From Psychroserpens mesophilus (GTDB lineage Bacteria > Bacteroidota > Bacteroidia > Flavobacteriales > Flavobacteriaceae), in NCBI RefSeq assembly GCF_000826645.1, contig NZ_JXJP01000003.1:310001-374000 (forward strand): 64,000 bases of DNA, in the 5' to 3' direction. The notes below the pieces were generated by a model. That model was not told the DNA's origin. It searched no databases and saw nothing but the letters and a program-made list of their open reading frames with translations. Below are positions 52,365-61,538 of this stretch, in pieces; position 1 is the first letter of the stretch, and each line of letters opens with the position of its first letter. The position numbers and the translations under genes are program-made.

Positions 52365-53756
52365 CTATTTACCAATACAGAAATTAGCAAAAATATTACC
52401 CAACAAATCGTCATTAGTGATTTCACCTGTAATCTCGCCAAAGTGATACAACGCTTGTCGTATATCAATCGCTAATAAATCGCCTGAAAGCCCACTTTCT
52501 AGTCCGTGTTTAACTTTCTGAATTTCCTCAAAAGCCTTCAACAAGGCATCAAAGTGTCGTGAGTTTGTTACGATGGTTTCATTATTTCTAAGCGAACCTG
52601 TGTTGATTAAGTCTAAAAGTGAATTCGTCAACTGCTCTACTCCAAAACCCGTTTTAGCAGATAGTAATTTTATTTCTGAAATTTCAGATTGTATTTTAGA
52701 GATTAAAATATCATCAACCTTATCTATCTTATTCGCAATTACAAGAAGTGGCTTTTGCGGATACTTATTCTTGATTTTCTCCAATTCTACTTTTAAAACC
52801 GATCTCTGATCTTTAAAATCACGTGCATCAAATAAGTAAATAACAACTTGGGCTTGATCTATTTTTTCAAAGGTTTTTTTAATACCAATCGATTCAACGA
52901 CGTCATCAGTGTCTCTGATTCCTGCTGTGTCAATAAATCGGAAGCCTATTCCTCCTATCGAAATTTCGTCTTCAATGGTATCTCTGGTTGTTCCTGCAAT
53001 TTCAGAAACGATAGCACGTTCTTCATTTAATAAAGCATTAAGTAAAGTCGATTTCCCAACATTGGGTTCACCAACAATGGCAACAGGAATCCCATTTTTT
53101 ATCACATTACCAACAGCAAACGAATCTATCAAACGTTTAAGAACAAAGGTGATTCTTTCAACAAGTGCTTTAAACTGAGAGCGATCTGCAAACTCTACAT
53201 CTTCTTCTGCGAAATCCAATTCCAGTTCAATTAACGATGCAAAGTTTAGTAATTGTTCCCTTAGCTTAGCAATTTCCGAAGAAAAGCCACCACGCATTTG
53301 TTGCATAGCAATTTGATGAGACGCCTCATTATCACTAGCAATCAAATCGGCTACAGCTTCAGCTTGCGACAAATCTAATTTTCCATTTAAAAATGCGCGC
53401 AAGGTAAACTCTCCAGCATTCGCCATTCGGCATCCATTCCGGAGAAACAACTGAATAATTTCCTGTTGGATATAATTCGAGCCATGACAGGAAATCTCAA
53501 TAACATTTTCTCCTGTGTAAGAATTCGGGTTTTTAAATACTGAGACTAAAACTTCATCCAGAACTCTTTCATCTTCGACAATATGACCTAAATGTATGGT
53601 ATGCGTAGCTTGGTCGATAAGCGATTTGTGATTAACGACCGATTTAAAATGCGCATCAACGATAGAAATCGCCTCAGTTCCTGAAAGACGTATCACAGCA
53701 ATAGCTCCACTTCCAGCTGCTGTAGCCAACGCAATAATAGTATCATGATGAGTCAT
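52365..53756 (-). CDS. mnmE: tRNA modification GTPase MnmE (TrmE)
   Basis: This is a 463-residue protein of usual length. The N-terminal TIIALATAAGSGAIAVIRLS forms the folate-binding domain. The G domain has GEPNVGKSTLLNAL (P-loop), AGTTRDTIEDE (switch I), DTAGIRDTDD (G3) and NKID (G4). The C-terminus ends in the family motif FCIGK, whose cysteine is needed for modification. With MnmG it adds the aminomethyl or carboxymethylaminomethyl group to wobble uridine 34 of certain tRNAs. It is monocistronic in this window, facing away from the TlpA-like pair. Confidence 0.97.
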   Translation of the reverse strand: MTHHDTIIALATAAGSGAIAVIRLSGTEAISIVDAHFKSVVNHKSLIDQATHTIHLGHIVEDERVLDEVLVSVFKNPNSYTGENVIEISCHGSNYIQQEIIQLFLRNGCRMANAGEFTLRAFLNGKLDLSQAEAVADLIASDNEASHQIAMQQMRGGFSSEIAKLREQLLNFASLIELELDFAEEDVEFADRSQFKALVERITFVLKRLIDSFAVGNVIKNGIPVAIVGEPNVGKSTLLNALLNEERAIVSEIAGTTRDTIEDEISIGGIGFRFIDTAGIRDTDDVVESIGIKKTFEKIDQAQVVIYLFDARDFKDQRSVLKVELEKIKNKYPQKPLLVIANKIDKVDDILISKIQSEISEIKLLSAKTGFGVEQLTNSLLDLINTGSLRNNETIVTNSRHFDALLKAFEEIQKVKHGLESGLSGDLLAIDIRQALYHFGEITGEITNDDLLGNIFANFCIGK

Positions 53757-53847
53757 TATAAAGGCATTTTTTACAAAAGTATTGCAATTTTAACTTTCTA
53801 AAGCATTTTATAAAAGTTCTTTAAGTTTTTATTATCAATTGACTTGT

Positions 53848-53855
53848 TATATTTG
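53848..53855 (+). promoter_or_regulatory. Promoter -7 element (TATATTTG) for the TlpA-like pair
   Basis: The octamer is a perfect TAnnTTTG, 21 bp before the ATG at 53877, with a T-rich -33 region (about 53826-53830). Confidence 0.6.
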
Positions 53856-53876
53856 TAGTAGTAAAAATTATAAATT

Positions 53877-55040
53877 ATGAAACGTATTATTTCTATTTTG
53901 GTATTGTGTTTACTTGTGTCGTCTTGTAAAACCGAAGAAAAACAAACTGTTAAAAGAGATGGATATTATATTTCAGGAACTGCGCCTGGTGTTTACAATG
54001 GGATTAGAGCCTATTTAGAAACCACAGATGATCGCGGAAGAAAAATTGCAAAGGATACCGCCATTGTCATGAACGAAAAATTTGTATTTGAAGGTAAAGT
54101 CGATTATCCAGAAATGCTCTATCTAAAAATTAATAGCGTTAAAGGATCTAAACCTTTAATCTTAGAGAATGAAGAAATTAAGGTCACTATCAATAAGGAT
54201 GACATAAATAATTCTACAATTGAAGGCTCAGCGGCTAATGCTGCCTTAAATTCATATAATGAAAAAGCAAATGAATTAAGTTCAAAACGTTTTGAAATGG
54301 GAAAACAGTTACGTTCTGCAAGACCAAAAGACAATAACCCAAATGCTGTTGGACAGAATTCTGAAATGACCGAAATAAATCAAAAAATGAAAGATTTTCC
54401 TTTTGAATTTATTAAGGAAAACAGTGACAATCCCTTCTCTATTATATTACTGAAGCAATTGGCTGATTCAAAAGAAGCCGATTATGACAGAATTGAATCG
54501 GCTTTAAATTCTTTAAGTGATGAACAGCAAACATCTATTGCAGCAACGATGCTTAAAACTCAATTACATATAAAGAAAGTTGAACAGGCAGCTGTTGGAG
54601 CTACTGAAATTGGTCAGGTTGCACCTCCTTTTTCTGCACCAACTCCAGATGGAAAAATGTTATCTTTAAACGATGTTAAAGGGAAATTAACACTCATCGA
54701 TTTTTGGGCATCTTGGTGTAAACCTTGTAGAAGGGAAAATCCAAATGTTGTGAAAGTTTACAACAAATATCATAATAAAGGACTAGAGATTATTAGTGTT
54801 TCTCTGGATGGAAGTCGTACTCAAAAAGATCCAAAAGCTGCCTGGATTAAGGCAATTGAAGACGATAAACTTACTTGGAGTCATGTATCAAATTTGGGCT
54901 ATTTTAATGATCCTGTTGCTAAAGCTTATAATATTCGTTCTATTCCTGCTACGTTTTTATTAGATCAGGATGGTAAGATTGTTGCCAAAAACCTCAGAGG
55001 TGATGCACTAGAAAAGAAAGTCGCCGAATACCTTAATTAA
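53877..55040 (+). CDS. TlpA-type thioredoxin-fold lipoprotein with DUF4369
   Basis: This is a 387-residue lipoprotein (lipobox LLVSSC, Cys17). Residues 25-120 match the DUF4369 N-terminal domain (YYISGTAPGVYNGIRAYLET), a helical linker follows, and residues about 250-387 form a TlpA/ResA-like thioredoxin fold with WASWCKPCRREN (Cys281, Cys284) and cis-proline RSIPATFLLD. In Bacteroidota such proteins act as periplasmic or surface disulfide reductases, often in metal or haem-protein maturation. The active site is intact. The downstream gene is a tandem paralogue in which both active cysteines are lost. Confidence 0.9.
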   Translation: MKRIISILVLCLLVSSCKTEEKQTVKRDGYYISGTAPGVYNGIRAYLETTDDRGRKIAKDTAIVMNEKFVFEGKVDYPEMLYLKINSVKGSKPLILENEEIKVTINKDDINNSTIEGSAANAALNSYNEKANELSSKRFEMGKQLRSARPKDNNPNAVGQNSEMTEINQKMKDFPFEFIKENSDNPFSIILLKQLADSKEADYDRIESALNSLSDEQQTSIAATMLKTQLHIKKVEQAAVGATEIGQVAPPFSAPTPDGKMLSLNDVKGKLTLIDFWASWCKPCRRENPNVVKVYNKYHNKGLEIISVSLDGSRTQKDPKAAWIKAIEDDKLTWSHVSNLGYFNDPVAKAYNIRSIPATFLLDQDGKIVAKNLRGDALEKKVAEYLN

Positions 55041-55045
55041 ACATA

Positions 55046-56212
55046 ATGAAACTAACCTGTTACAGTATCATCATCTTTGTTCTTCTTATTTCTTGTAAAG
55101 AAGACAAAAAAACAGAATTCATTGAAGTAAACCAAGACCACTATACCATTCAAGGTTCTGCTCCTGGCCTTTTTAATGGTTTAAGAGCATATCTTAAATC
55201 TACTGACGAAAAAGGGTTTTTAAAGTCTCAAGATACTGCTATCATAATGAATGAAGCGTTTACCTTTGAAGGTAACGTTGATCATTCTGAAGTTTGGTTC
55301 TTAGAAATTAATAGTTTAGATGGTTCTCTACCTTTTGTAATTGATAATGTCAACTTGAGTTTTGAAATTAATAAAGATGATATTAAACAGTCGGTAATTA
55401 AGGGTAATCAAGTCAATAACACTATCAATGAATTTAATATTCAATTAAAAAAATTAGAAGATTCCCTAAGTCATACGAGCGAGCGCTACAGACAAATGAT
55501 TCTGAATAAAGAGAATGTTACAGGTATGTCTGATAAAGTAGAACACCTGAAAGAAGTGATTTTAAAGTTTCCTCACGAGTTTATTCAAAACAACACAGAT
55601 AGTCCTTATGGTTTGGTATTGTTGAATAATATGATAAGAAGAAGTGCTTCAGACAAAGGTTTTATTGTCGAATCTTATGATGCTATTAATGAAGACCTAA
55701 AGACATCTAACTTAGGAAAACGTGTTGCGAAAAGCATTCCGAATATTAGAATTCAATATGCCATTATTGCGGCAACTGATATTGGTAGAGTTGCTCCAAA
55801 TTTCTCTGCTCCTGATCCAAATGGTAATATTATTGAATTAAATAAAATTAGAGGAAAAGCCACACTGGTTCATTTTTGGTCATCATGGTATAAAGCGTCC
55901 CGAAGAGATAATGCACGATTAGTTAAATTGTATGACAAGTATCACGATCAAGGATTGGAAATGATTGGTGTGTCTCTAGATGGAAATACAAATCAAACAC
56001 ATCCAAAATCAGATTGGAAACAAGCTATAAAAGAAGATAAATTAATTTGGAGTCAGATTTCTAACCTTAAATATTTTAATGATTCAATCTCAAATGCTTA
56101 TAATGTAAGATCCTTACCTGCTTCTTTCTTATTAGACAGTGATGGTGTTATCGTAGGTAAAAATCTCCAAGGAAACTCATTAGAGGATAAATTAAAAGCG
56201 TTATTAAAATAA
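55046..56212 (+). CDS. TlpA-like lipoprotein paralogue lacking the redox CxxC
   Basis: This 388-residue lipoprotein (lipobox VLLISC) is collinear with the gene 5 bp upstream across its whole length: DUF4369 (YTIQGSAPGLFNGLRAYLKS), linker, and thioredoxin fold (VAPNFSAPDPNGNIIELNKI). The active site reads HFWSSWYKASRRDN, with Tyr282 and Ser285 in place of the two cysteines; the cis-proline remains (RSLPASFLLD). The reading frame is intact and codon use is ordinary, so this is not a decaying pseudogene. The product cannot do disulfide exchange at this site and probably keeps a binding or chaperone role. Confidence 0.88.
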   Translation: MKLTCYSIIIFVLLISCKEDKKTEFIEVNQDHYTIQGSAPGLFNGLRAYLKSTDEKGFLKSQDTAIIMNEAFTFEGNVDHSEVWFLEINSLDGSLPFVIDNVNLSFEINKDDIKQSVIKGNQVNNTINEFNIQLKKLEDSLSHTSERYRQMILNKENVTGMSDKVEHLKEVILKFPHEFIQNNTDSPYGLVLLNNMIRRSASDKGFIVESYDAINEDLKTSNLGKRVAKSIPNIRIQYAIIAATDIGRVAPNFSAPDPNGNIIELNKIRGKATLVHFWSSWYKASRRDNARLVKLYDKYHDQGLEMIGVSLDGNTNQTHPKSDWKQAIKEDKLIWSQISNLKYFNDSISNAYNVRSLPASFLLDSDGVIVGKNLQGNSLEDKLKALLK

Positions 56213-56224
56213 AACTCAGTGGCA

Positions 56225-56875
56225 CTATATCTTACCCATTTTATGCATCACAAATAAAATAATGATAGGAATAATTAAGAGGCCAATCATTAATACATCG
56301 GTTTGAAAAAGTGTTGGCACTAGAATTAGAGTTACTACCAGACCTCCTATTGCGCCACCAAAATGAGCATCATGACCAATATTTCCTACTCTGTTTTTCA
56401 TGCCATAAATAGAATACAGTAAATATCCTATTCCGAAAATATACGCAGGAATTGGTATGGGAATAAAAAACAAATACAAACTCATACCAGGATTTAATAA
56501 TATGGCTGCATACAAAATTCCAGTTACAGCACCACTTGCTCCAACAGCACTATAATGGAATTCATTTTGATGAAAATATAAGGAGAGTAAACTGCCTAAA
56601 AGTAAACTAACGATATAAATTACAATAAAATTCAACTCACCAACGCCATAGATTACGACATCTGCGAAGAAGTACAAGGTGAGCATGTTCATGAATAAAT
56701 GAGACATATCTGCATGTAAAAACCCAGAACTAAACATTCTAAATTGTTCACCTCGTCTAACGCTTCCAACATTAAACTTATAGCGCTCAAAAAAACTGTA
56801 ATCATTAAAACCTTTGTAAGATATTAATACATTAGCAGCAATTATCACAATGGTAACTAAACTTAAGTTGCCCAT
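56225..56875 (-). CDS. Rhomboid-family intramembrane serine protease
   Basis: This is a 216-residue protein with about six membrane helices. The rhomboid signature is clear: FSSGFLHADMSHLFMNMLTL (HxxxN), nucleophile Ser in AVGASGAVTG (GxSG) and catalytic His in GHDAHFGGAIGG. It cleaves substrates within or near the inner membrane; the substrates are unknown. It is convergent with the TlpA-like pair and divergent from the acyltransferase, sharing a 56-bp promoter region with it. Confidence 0.93.
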   Translation of the reverse strand: MGNLSLVTIVIIAANVLISYKGFNDYSFFERYKFNVGSVRRGEQFRMFSSGFLHADMSHLFMNMLTLYFFADVVIYGVGELNFIVIYIVSLLLGSLLSLYFHQNEFHYSAVGASGAVTGILYAAILLNPGMSLYLFFIPIPIPAYIFGIGYLLYSIYGMKNRVGNIGHDAHFGGAIGGLVVTLILVPTLFQTDVLMIGLLIIPIIILFVMHKMGKI

Positions 56876-56899
56876 AGACTTTAAACATTAAATTATACA

Positions 56900-56907
56900 T
56901 ATATTTG
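56900..56907 (+). promoter_or_regulatory. Promoter -7 element (TATATTTG) for the acyltransferase
   Basis: The octamer is a perfect TAnnTTTG, 24 bp before the ATG at 56932. Confidence 0.6.
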
Positions 56908-56931
56908 CTCTTGCAAATTTAAGGTTAATAA

Positions 56932-57822
56932 ATGCAATTTCTAGCTTACATTCTTATTTATCCCATTTTGTGGTTGGTATCGATTTTACCGTTCAGACTT
57001 TTATATGCTGTTTCTGATGGACTATTCGTTCTACTCTACTATATCGTTGGCTACCGAAAAAAAGTTGTAAAAAGTAATCTTAATCTAGTCTTTCCTGAAA
57101 AACCTGAAAAGGAAATTAAAGCGATTACAAAAAAGTTTTACCACCATTTATGTGATATGATTGTGGAGTCTATTAAATCACTCAGCATCTCAGAATCTGA
57201 AATGAAAAAGCGTTTTACATTTACGAATATTGAAGAAATTCATGCCATTGAGAATACCAATAAAAGTATCGTTTTGATGTGCGCTCATTATGGGAGTTGG
57301 GAATGGATTTTCATTTTACAAACTCATATTAAAGCTAAAGGGTATGCTATATATAAACGTTTAGCAAACAAATATTTTGATGGTCTTGTAAAACGAATTA
57401 GAGCCAAATACAATAGCTATTTAATTACTACGAAAGAAACAATTCCAATTCTAATTGAAGCGAAACAAAAAGGTGAATTAACTATTAACGGATTTGCTTC
57501 AGATCAATCGCCAAGACGTGATAAGGCTTTTCATTGGACCGAATTTATGAATATTAAAGTCCCTGTTCATACTGGTGCCGAAATGTTAGCTAAAAAATTA
57601 GATATGGCAGTCGTTTTCTTCAGAGTGAAAAAATTAAAAAGAGGGTATTACGAAACAACGTTTGAAACCATTACGACATCGCCAAATGATTTTAAAGATT
57701 ATGAAATTACTGATATTTTTCTGAAACTGGTTGAAAAACAGATTCATGAGGCGCCTGAATATTATTTATGGACGCACAAACGCTGGAAACACAGAAATCA
57801 TGTCCCGAAAGAATTTCAATAA
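56932..57822 (+). CDS. LpxL/HtrB-like lysophospholipid acyltransferase
   Basis: This is a 296-residue membrane-associated acyltransferase with a hydrophobic N-terminus (YILIYPILWLVSILPFRLLY). The catalytic HX4E motif is in MCAHYGSWEW, and a second conserved block, GFASDQSPRRDKAFHWTEFM, carries the substrate region of LpxL-type enzymes. It likely adds a secondary acyl chain to lipid A, or acylates another glycolipid. It ends 1 bp before the aminotransferase stop on the opposite strand, so the two are convergent with no room for a terminator. Confidence 0.88.
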   Translation: MQFLAYILIYPILWLVSILPFRLLYAVSDGLFVLLYYIVGYRKKVVKSNLNLVFPEKPEKEIKAITKKFYHHLCDMIVESIKSLSISESEMKKRFTFTNIEEIHAIENTNKSIVLMCAHYGSWEWIFILQTHIKAKGYAIYKRLANKYFDGLVKRIRAKYNSYLITTKETIPILIEAKQKGELTINGFASDQSPRRDKAFHWTEFMNIKVPVHTGAEMLAKKLDMAVVFFRVKKLKRGYYETTFETITTSPNDFKDYEITDIFLKLVEKQIHEAPEYYLWTHKRWKHRNHVPKEFQ

Positions 57823-57823
57823 A

Positions 57824-59329
57824 TTATAGGCTGAACCAAGATTTTACAGTAGTATCCTGTGTTACATCATTTTTTACTAAATGATGGACAAACTCATTAT
57901 TAGCGCCTATGTATTCATAATCAGAAGCCCATTCTTTGTGATGTTTCGCCAAGGCCTTAATACTCTCACATACAAAATTCATTTCTTCATTGGTAGTAGT
58001 TGGATGGATAGACATTCGAATCCAGCCTGGTTTTCTAACCAAATCACCTATTGAAATCTCATTGGTAAGCTCATGACTTGTTTTTTGATCTACATGTAGT
58101 AAAAAATGTCCGTAAGTTCCAGCACAACTGCAACCTCCACGTGTTTGAATTCCGAAGCGATCATTCAATAACTTCACACCTAAATTATAATGTAAATCAT
58201 CAATATAAAATGAAATCACTCCCAAACGATCCTGATGTTGACCAGCTAAAATATTGATATTTTCAATATCTGAAAGCGCTCTAAAAATGATTGAGGTCAA
58301 CTCATGTTCGCGTTTTAAAATAGGCTCAACTCCCATGGCTTCTTTTAGCTTAATGGCAAGTGCAGTTTTTATAGTTTGTAAAAAACCTGGAGTACCACCA
58401 TCTTCGCGATCCTCAATATTATCAATGTATTTATGTTCTCCCCAAGGGTTCGTCCAGCTCACAGTTCCTCCTCCTGGACAATCAGGAATCATATTATGAT
58501 ATAATTTCTTATTAAAAACTAAAACACCAGATGTTCCAGGACCTCCTAAAAATTTATGAGGGGAAAAGAAAATTGCATCCAAAGCCTGATCTTCATTTTC
58601 GGGATGCATATTGATATTTACATAAGGTGCTGAACATGCAAAATCCACAAAACAAACGCCACCATGTTTATGCATCAATTCGGCAACATCATGATATGGT
58701 GTTTGAATTCCAGTAACATTAGAACCTCCAACAATAGACGCAATTTTTAATGTACGATCCTTGTATTGTATTAATAGAGCTTCAAGATTTTTTAAACTGA
58801 ATAAACCTTCGTCATCTGGTGGAATTACTTCGACTTTGGCAATGGTTTCTAACCATGATGTTTGATTAGAGTGATGCTCCATATGCGATATAAAAACTAC
58901 AGGACGAATCTCGTCAGGTATTTCAGTAAACTTTCTTAAATTCTCAGGAACTTTAAGTCCGAGAATACGTTGAAACTTATTTACGACACCTGTCATACCA
59001 TTCCCTGAAACAATAAGTACATCATCGTCATTACAATTCACATGCTTCTTAATGATGTGTTTAGCTTCATGATACGCTTTCGTCATGGCAGTGCCAGAAA
59101 CTGTAGTTTCGGTATGTGTGTTTGCCACAAATGGTCCAAATTCATTACATAGTTTTTCTTCAATTGGTCTGTATAAACGACCTGAAGCTGTCCAATCTGT
59201 ATAAATTATTTTTTTCCTACCAAAAGGCGATTCAAACTCTTGATCTATACCTATAATGTGTTGTCTGAACGCCTGGAAATGCTGTTCAAGTTGTGAAGGT
59301 TTAGAGGTTGAAGTTTCTGTGGAAATCAT
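57824..59329 (-). CDS. Class V PLP-dependent aminotransferase (cysteine desulfurase-like)
   Basis: This is a 501-residue cytoplasmic enzyme. The class V fold is shown by SGNGMTGVVNKFQRILGL, HMEHHSNQTSWLE, VDFACSAPYVNINMH, PLP-lysine candidate in FFSPHKFLGGPGTSGVLVF and RGGCSCAGTYGHFLL. It is about 100 residues longer than SufS or IscS and its cysteine loop differs, so it is not a clear Fe-S desulfurase. Substrate is unknown. It lies far from the sulfur island and has no dyad upstream, so the sulfur link is not supported. Confidence 0.85.
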   Translation of the reverse strand: MISTETSTSKPSQLEQHFQAFRQHIIGIDQEFESPFGRKKIIYTDWTASGRLYRPIEEKLCNEFGPFVANTHTETTVSGTAMTKAYHEAKHIIKKHVNCNDDDVLIVSGNGMTGVVNKFQRILGLKVPENLRKFTEIPDEIRPVVFISHMEHHSNQTSWLETIAKVEVIPPDDEGLFSLKNLEALLIQYKDRTLKIASIVGGSNVTGIQTPYHDVAELMHKHGGVCFVDFACSAPYVNINMHPENEDQALDAIFFSPHKFLGGPGTSGVLVFNKKLYHNMIPDCPGGGTVSWTNPWGEHKYIDNIEDREDGGTPGFLQTIKTALAIKLKEAMGVEPILKREHELTSIIFRALSDIENINILAGQHQDRLGVISFYIDDLHYNLGVKLLNDRFGIQTRGGCSCAGTYGHFLLHVDQKTSHELTNEISIGDLVRKPGWIRMSIHPTTTNEEMNFVCESIKALAKHHKEWASDYEYIGANNEFVHHLVKNDVTQDTTVKSWFSL

Positions 59330-59472
59330 TATTATTCTTTTTAAATTCTAAAAAAGTATTATTCTGAATTTATTTTCAGAAGGTCATTAATTAATCTAGT
59401 TCTGATCGTCTGAAACGAAGCCAAATTGACAATACTATAAATTATTCAAACACATAGATTTATTTAAAGATA

Positions 59473-60861
59473 CTAAATATTTGCGATAGCTTTTATTTCA
59501 GAAATGATTCTATCTGCTAATGAATCTGCTTCGTGTTGCGAAGGCGCTTCGGTATAAATACGAATAATAGGTTCGGTATTACTTTTTCTTAGATGCACCC
59601 AAGAATCGGTAAAATCAATTTTAACACCATCTATCGTTGTTAAATTTTCATGCGAATAATTGCTTTCCATCGTGCTCAAAATTCCATCCACATCTAAATC
59701 AGGAGTTAACTGAATCTTCTTTTTACTCATAAAATAATTTGGATATGATGCTCTTAAATCACTCACATCCATTTTCTTTTCAGCCAAGAGACTTAAAAAC
59801 AAAGCCACGCCAACCAAAGCATCACGACCATAATGCAATTCAGGATAAATAATGCCTCCATTACCTTCTCCACCAATAACAGCATTGTTTTTCTTCATAA
59901 GTGCAACAACATTCACTTCACCAACAGCACTCGCTTCGTAAGTTCCACCATGCTTTTCAGTAATATCTCTTAAGGCTCTTGTTGAGCTCATATTGCTAAC
60001 TGTATTTCCTTTGGTTTTACTAAGTACATAATCTGCACAAGCAACCAAGGTATATTCTTCACCAAACATCTCTCCTTTTTCATCCATAAATGCTAAACGA
60101 TCTACATCTGGATCTACAACAATCCCGAAATCTGCATGCTCTTTAACCACTGCTTTCGACAAATCTGTTAAATGTTCTTTCAACGGTTCTGGATTATGAG
60201 GAAAATGTCCGTTAGGCTCACAAAATAATTTTACAGGATGCACTCCCAGACGTTCTAATAATAAAGGAATTGCAATACCACCTGTTGAATTTACGCCATC
60301 AACAACCACTTTAAATTTGGCTTTCTTAATGGCTTCAACATTAACCAGTTCCATATCTAATACTTCATCAATGTGTAAATCTATGTAGGCGTCATTAATA
60401 GTTATTTTTCCTAAACTATCAACATCAGCAAAACTCATATCAGTTCCTTCCGCTATTTCTAGAATCTTTGCACCTTCTTCTCCGTTTAAAAACTCACCTT
60501 TTGCATCAAGTAACTTTAAGGCGTTCCATTGTTTCGGGTTATGACTTGCCGTTAAAATAATTCCGCCATCAGCATGTTCCATAGGAACGGCAACTTCAAC
60601 GGTTGGAGTTGTTGACAATCCTAAGTCAACCACGTGAATTCCCAATCCAACCAAAGTATTCATAACTAAATTCTGAATCATTTCACCCGAAATTCGAGCA
60701 TCACGACCAACCACAACTCGGTAATGATCCTTCTCGCGTTGTTGTTTAATCCATGTGCCATAAGCAGAAGCAAATTTTACAGCATCAATAGGTGTTAAGT
60801 TTTCACCCACTTCGCCTCCAATGGTTCCTCTAATTCCTGAAATTGATTTTATAAGTGTCAT
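59473..60861 (-). CDS. glmM: Phosphoglucosamine mutase
   Basis: This is a 462-residue phosphohexomutase of the GlmM type. The phospho-serine loop is IILTASHNPKQWNALK (Ser106), the metal loop is VVDPDVDRLAF (DPDVDR), and a GEGNGGIIYPELHYGRDALV sugar-binding loop and RKSNTEPIIRIY phosphate-binding loop follow. It converts glucosamine 6-phosphate to 1-phosphate for UDP-GlcNAc, peptidoglycan and lipid A. A minus-strand TATATTTG (60888-60881) lies 20 bp before the start. Some relatives also act on glucose phosphates, which could link to glucose 1-phosphate made by the phosphorylase, but that is speculative. Confidence 0.92.
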   Translation of the reverse strand: MTLIKSISGIRGTIGGEVGENLTPIDAVKFASAYGTWIKQQREKDHYRVVVGRDARISGEMIQNLVMNTLVGLGIHVVDLGLSTTPTVEVAVPMEHADGGIILTASHNPKQWNALKLLDAKGEFLNGEEGAKILEIAEGTDMSFADVDSLGKITINDAYIDLHIDEVLDMELVNVEAIKKAKFKVVVDGVNSTGGIAIPLLLERLGVHPVKLFCEPNGHFPHNPEPLKEHLTDLSKAVVKEHADFGIVVDPDVDRLAFMDEKGEMFGEEYTLVACADYVLSKTKGNTVSNMSSTRALRDITEKHGGTYEASAVGEVNVVALMKKNNAVIGGEGNGGIIYPELHYGRDALVGVALFLSLLAEKKMDVSDLRASYPNYFMSKKKIQLTPDLDVDGILSTMESNYSHENLTTIDGVKIDFTDSWVHLRKSNTEPIIRIYTEAPSQHEADSLADRIISEIKAIANI

Positions 60862-60880
60862 ATCTTGTTAATATTTTCAG

Positions 60881-60888
60881 CAAATATA
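60881..60888 (-). promoter_or_regulatory. glmM promoter -7 element (TATATTTG)
   Basis: On the minus strand it is a perfect TAnnTTTG, 20 bp before the glmM ATG. No good -33 element was found at the usual distance. Confidence 0.5.
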
Positions 60889-60935
60889 CTATTTCAAAAC
60901 CGTAAATCTTAACTCACAATTCGTAAATTACACCT

Positions 60936-61538
60936 ATGAATTTTCTAGCCCATATTTATCTTTCAGGAGATAACGAACTCATTACGATTGGCAATTTTGT
61001 AGCTGATGCAATCCGAGGGAATAAATACAAAGTGCTTTCTCCAGAATTTCAGGTTGGCGTGAAATTACATCGCCACATAGACACGTTTACCGATGCACAT
61101 CCTGTTGTGAGGCAAAGTACGAAACGCTTACACAAGAACTACAGTCATTATAGTGGTGTTATTGTTGATATTTTATATGACCATTTCTTAGCTAAAAACT
61201 GGAGTAAGTATTCCAATATTCCTTTAGAATCCTATGTTGATAATTTTTATGAATCTTTAAAAGAACATTTTGACATCTTACCAGAGCGCTTTCAAAAACT
61301 TATGCCATTTATGATTGCCGACAATTGGTTATTGAGCTACGCTGAAGTTGAAGGCATTCAACGTGTTTTAAATGGTATGAATAAACGTACTAAGCACAAA
61401 TCTGGAATGAATTTAGCGACTAATGAATTAAAAGAGTTCTATTCTGAATTTGAAAATGAGTTTTCCCTTTTCTTTGAAGATCTTATAGAAACCTCTAATG
61501 CCAAACGCTTGACTCTTATTAAAGCTTATAATTTATGA
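60936..61538 (+). CDS. AcpH-like acyl carrier protein phosphodiesterase
   Basis: This is a 200-residue protein of the ACP phosphodiesterase (AcpH) family. MNFLAHIYLSGDNELITIGNF and VADAIRGNKY, then GVKLHRHIDTFTDAHPVVRQ and VDILYDHFLAKNW hold the conserved Asp and His metal-binding residues. AcpH removes 4'-phosphopantetheine from holo-ACP. The TGA stop overlaps the ATG of ggt by one base set (ATGA at 61535), so they are co-transcribed. Confidence 0.88.
   Translation: MNFLAHIYLSGDNELITIGNFVADAIRGNKYKVLSPEFQVGVKLHRHIDTFTDAHPVVRQSTKRLHKNYSHYSGVIVDILYDHFLAKNWSKYSNIPLESYVDNFYESLKEHFDILPERFQKLMPFMIADNWLLSYAEVEGIQRVLNGMNKRTKHKSGMNLATNELKEFYSEFENEFSLFFEDLIETSNAKRLTLIKAYNL

Noticed and set aside
57824-59329. 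Class V aminotransferase considered as a cysteine desulfurase of the sulfur island
   Set aside because: It is 27 kb away, has no dyad upstream, and its length and cysteine loop differ from SufS/IscS.
59362-59381. TTCTGAA/TTCAGAA hairpin considered as the glmM terminator
   Set aside because: The stem is short and AT-rich and the T-run is displaced; support is too weak to list.
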